Shown here: piece after piece, positions 62,028 through 64,000 of the stretch
Position numbering within the stretch: position 1 is the first letter of the stretch
Layout: each line of letters starts with the position of its first letter
Source: Mycobacterium heidelbergense
GTDB taxonomy: Bacteria > Actinomycetota > Actinomycetes > Mycobacteriales > Mycobacteriaceae
NCBI RefSeq assembly: GCF_010730745.1
Contig: NZ_AP022615.1
Location: 744,001-808,000, forward strand
Direction of reading: 5' to 3'
Length of the DNA: 64,000 bases
The notes under the pieces: model-generated
What the model was told of the DNA's origin: nothing
The model's database searches: none
What the model saw: only the letters and a program-made list of their open reading frames with translations
Made by a program: the position numbers and the translations under genes

Positions 62028-62840
62028 ATGAACCATCCACAGCCATCGGAGCGGATCGTGGTGGGCATCGACGGCTCGGACGCCGCGATCGACGCGGCCA
62101 AGTGGGCGGTCGTCGAGGCCACCAGCCGCGATATTCCGCTTCGGGTGATCCACGCGATCCCCGAGCGCCGGCCGGCCGAAAACGCCGGCGACGAGAGCCT
62201 GGACATCGAATACGGCGAGGCGGCGCTTCGGGTCGCCTACGCCGAACTCCATGCCACGGGCGAGCCGGTCAAGATCGAAACCGAGCTCGTGCAGGGCCCA
62301 CCGGACACCGCCTTGATCAGGGAATCAGGCCGCGCGGCAATGATTTGCCTCGGTTCGGTTGGGATCGGGCCGGTCGCCCGCAAGGTCCTCAGCTCCACCG
62401 CCGAGGGCGTCGCGAAGAATGCGCGTTGCCCGGTGGCCATCATCCGCGGCGTCCACCATGGCGACCGGCCACCCTCGGGATCGATCGCCGTCGTCGTCGA
62501 CGATTCGGCCGGCAACGACACGGTGCTCGAGCACGGCTTCAGGGAAGCGCGACTTCGCCACGCACCGATCCTGGCGCTGGGAGCCTGGCGATGGGGTCTC
62601 GGTGAAATCCCCTACGATCAGCTGAATCGTCGGCTCGGCCGGTGGGTGAACGAGCACCGCGAGGTGCACGTCCAGCCGGCCGCCGCCAGGCTGGGGGCCG
62701 CCGAATTCCTGGCGAACACGCAGGAGCCCGTGCAACTCGCCGTGGTGGGCGATGCGGACGCCGGCGACGTCGCGCGGATGGTCGGTCCGCTTCATCCCCG
62801 TTTCGGGCACACCGGGTGTTCGGTGCTCATCGCGCGCTAA
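62028..62840 (+). CDS. universal stress protein, Rv3134c-like
   Basis: 270-aa Usp protein. The N-terminal domain is canonical (IVVGIDGSDAAIDAAKWAVVEATSRDIPLRVIHAIPE; ICLGSVGIGPVARKVLSSTAEGVAKNARCPVAIIRG); the second domain is divergent (AVVVDDSAGNDTVLEHGFREARLRHAPILALGAWRWG). It looks most like M. tuberculosis Rv3134c, which is co-transcribed with dosR-dosS; no dosRS genes follow here. ATG with GGGAGG upstream. A degenerate DosR-like sequence lies at 61933-61952. Its stop overlaps that of the next Usp gene by 3 nt. Confidence 0.87.
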   Translation: MNHPQPSERIVVGIDGSDAAIDAAKWAVVEATSRDIPLRVIHAIPERRPAENAGDESLDIEYGEAALRVAYAELHATGEPVKIETELVQGPPDTALIRESGRAAMICLGSVGIGPVARKVLSSTAEGVAKNARCPVAIIRGVHHGDRPPSGSIAVVVDDSAGNDTVLEHGFREARLRHAPILALGAWRWGLGEIPYDQLNRRLGRWVNEHREVHVQPAAARLGAAEFLANTQEPVQLAVVGDADAGDVARMVGPLHPRFGHTGCSVLIAR

Positions 62841-63718
62841 CCACGAACGACGATCACCGGGACCCGCGCCGATTGGGCCACGGCGGAGCTGACCGAGCCC
62901 AGGAGCATGCCGGGAAAGCCGCCGCGGCCACGGCTGCCCACCACGACGAGCTGAGCGCGTTCGGACTCCTTGAGCAGCCACTGGGAAGGCTTGTCGCAGA
63001 ACAGCAATCGCTCGACGTGCACGTCCGGGTACCGTTCCTGCCAGCCGGCGAGGCGTTCGGCCAGGACCTCGTGCCCCTGGCTCTCGCGGTCGCGCCAGTC
63101 CATCCCGAGGACCGGAAAGACCCCCACGTCGCTCCACACGTGTACCGCCACGAGCGTCACCCCTCGGCGTGCGGCTTCGTCGAACGCCAGGGCGGCCGCC
63201 GCCTCCGATGCCGGGGATCCGTCGATGCCCAGCACGACGGGCGCCCCCGGATCCGGACCCCCGCCGCCATCGGTATGGATGACCGCGACCGGACAGTGGG
63301 CATGGTGGACCAGGCCCGTCGTGACCGAGCCGAGCAGCAGGCGGCCCAACGCGCCGAGCCCCTGGCTGCCGGCGACGACCATCCAGGCGTCCTTTGACGC
63401 GTCAATCAATGCCGGCGCGACGGCCGAATAGGGTGTCAGGGCGCGTATCTCGGGCGTCTCGGAACCGGCAAGGGCGGCGGCGAGCGCCGCGCGGGCCCGA
63501 TCGATGACGCGCCGGCCGTCCTCTTTCTGCCACTCGGGCATGTCCGCGTACAGCTGACCCACCGGCCAGCCGACGACCACGGGCGGAATCGCATGCATCA
63601 GCGTGATGGGCAACCGGTGCATGACGGCCTCGCGGGCCGCCCACGCCACGGCGGCGTCCGATGCCGCCGACCCGTCGACGCAGACCAGGACCCCGTGTGT
63701 CGTTGTGGCTTCAGGCAT
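62837..63718 (-). CDS. universal stress protein, two Usp domains (Rv2623-like)
   Basis: 293-aa tandem Usp protein with VVAGSQGLGALGRLLLGSVTT and VVGSRGRGGFPGMLLGSVSS nucleotide-binding motifs; paralog of the Usp gene at 57183-58070. ATG with GGGAAGGG upstream; an in-frame extension of 36 residues upstream was rejected because it overlaps the GNAT gene and has no Usp similarity. Start overlaps the GNAT stop by 8 nt, so the two are co-translated. Confidence 0.9.
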   Translation of the reverse strand: MPEATTTHGVLVCVDGSAASDAAVAWAAREAVMHRLPITLMHAIPPVVVGWPVGQLYADMPEWQKEDGRRVIDRARAALAAALAGSETPEIRALTPYSAVAPALIDASKDAWMVVAGSQGLGALGRLLLGSVTTGLVHHAHCPVAVIHTDGGGGPDPGAPVVLGIDGSPASEAAAALAFDEAARRGVTLVAVHVWSDVGVFPVLGMDWRDRESQGHEVLAERLAGWQERYPDVHVERLLFCDKPSQWLLKESERAQLVVVGSRGRGGFPGMLLGSVSSAVAQSARVPVIVVRG

Positions 63719-64000
63719 GTTGCCCTTCCCGCCGCGGGACGTCGGCGGTGCCGGTCGGTGCTTCCCGCAGAATCCCTGGCAGGTCGATCTCCACATGGCG
63801 AACCGACCCCTCCGGCAATCGCTCACAGCGCCAACCGAAGTCGGATATCACCTGGAGCATCAGGTGGTTTTCGGTCAAGACATCGGCGACGAATCGCCGT
63901 ATCCCGCGGGTTGCGGCGATCTGGGCGAGGTGTTCGAGCAGGGCCGTTCCCACGCCGATCGAATGGTCCTCGTGTGCAACGACGACCGCGATTTCGGCGG
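63711..64000 (-). CDS. GNAT family acetyltransferase, C-terminal part (runs off the window)
   Basis: C-terminal 95 residues of a GNAT domain; the 5' end lies beyond base 64000. Readable sequence: AEIAVVVAHEDHSIGVGTALLEHLAQIAATRGIRRFVADVLTENHLMLQVISDFGW, with acetyl-CoA-binding GVGTAL in place of Q/RxxGxG/A and the terminal strand HVEIDL. A GNAT domain could be free-standing or the end of a longer protein, such as an acyl-CoA synthetase fusion or a cAMP-regulated lysine acetyltransferase; this cannot be told here. It precedes and overlaps a Usp gene, and mycobacterial Usp proteins are known lysine acetylation targets of KATmt-type GNATs. Confidence 0.8.
   Translation of the reverse strand, partial: AEIAVVVAHEDHSIGVGTALLEHLAQIAATRGIRRFVADVLTENHLMLQVISDFGWRCERLPEGSVRHVEIDLPGILREAPTGTADVPRREGQHA

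Overview
The window is a high-GC chromosome segment from a slow-growing, non-tuberculous Mycobacterium. Evidence: a nuo operon followed directly by PPE genes (one with an MPTR repeat domain), a block in the same order as M. tuberculosis Rv3162c-Rv3171c, a 13E12-family HNH gene, an Rv2004c-Rv2005c-otsB1 block, frequent GTG starts and AGGAGG-type ribosome binding sites. No rRNA, tRNA, CRISPR array or insertion sequence was seen. The species cannot be fixed by reading; the MPTR gene argues for an M. kansasii/M. marinum-like lineage rather than a rapid grower.

Layout. 1-8613: end of nuoG, then nuoH-nuoN (complex I), mostly with overlapping start/stop codons; a 36-codon ORF sits between nuoG and nuoH, coupled at both ends. 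8628-12055: two reverse-strand PPE genes with near-identical N-termini, the second carrying about 570 residues of MPTR repeats. 12242-16423: MoxR/DUF58/DUF4129 membrane operon. 16571-18634: 13E12 HNH protein and a methyltransferase. 18621-28655: a lipid/redox accessory region: an SDR missing its middle, TetR, Rv3168- and Rv3169-like genes, F420-type LLM enzyme, two amine oxidases (one with a Tat lipoprotein signal), Hpx-like hydrolase, SRPBCC protein, AraC regulator. 28892-50751: a stress and redox region: KatE-type catalase, Rho-N protein, acyl-CoA dehydrogenase/PIG-L pair, DUF3349, CsbD-like protein, a decayed SDR, hemophore-like protein, pyruvate oxidase plus FAD/Fe-S lactate or glycolate dehydrogenase, UdgX, hemerythrin-like protein, a cytochrome b-molybdopterin operon, PknH-like sensor, GlgX, zinc alcohol dehydrogenase, GAF-ANTAR protein. 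51057-64000: NDH-2-like enzyme, MerR/Hsp20 divergent pair, PEP synthase, Rv2004c-like kinase, three universal stress proteins, OtsB1-GH65 fusion and a GNAT fragment.

How it fits together. Many genes between 28.8 and 50 kb (catalase, pyruvate oxidase, hemerythrin, cytochrome b-Moco operon, glgX, alcohol dehydrogenase and weaker cases) are preceded by sequences resembling SigF promoters (GGWWT or GTTT, 15-16 nt, GGGTAT). This suggests a clustered general-stress regulon. The right end looks like a DosR (hypoxia) module: a near-canonical half of a DosR box lies between the Usp gene and the otsB1 homolog, and the Usp operon here runs on into PEP synthase. Three loci show erosion: an SDR with an internal in-frame deletion, a second SDR with a frameshift plus deletion, and an acyl-CoA dehydrogenase/PIG-L pair flanked by coupled stubs of what may be lost operon partners. 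All promoter and operator calls were made by eye and are predictions.
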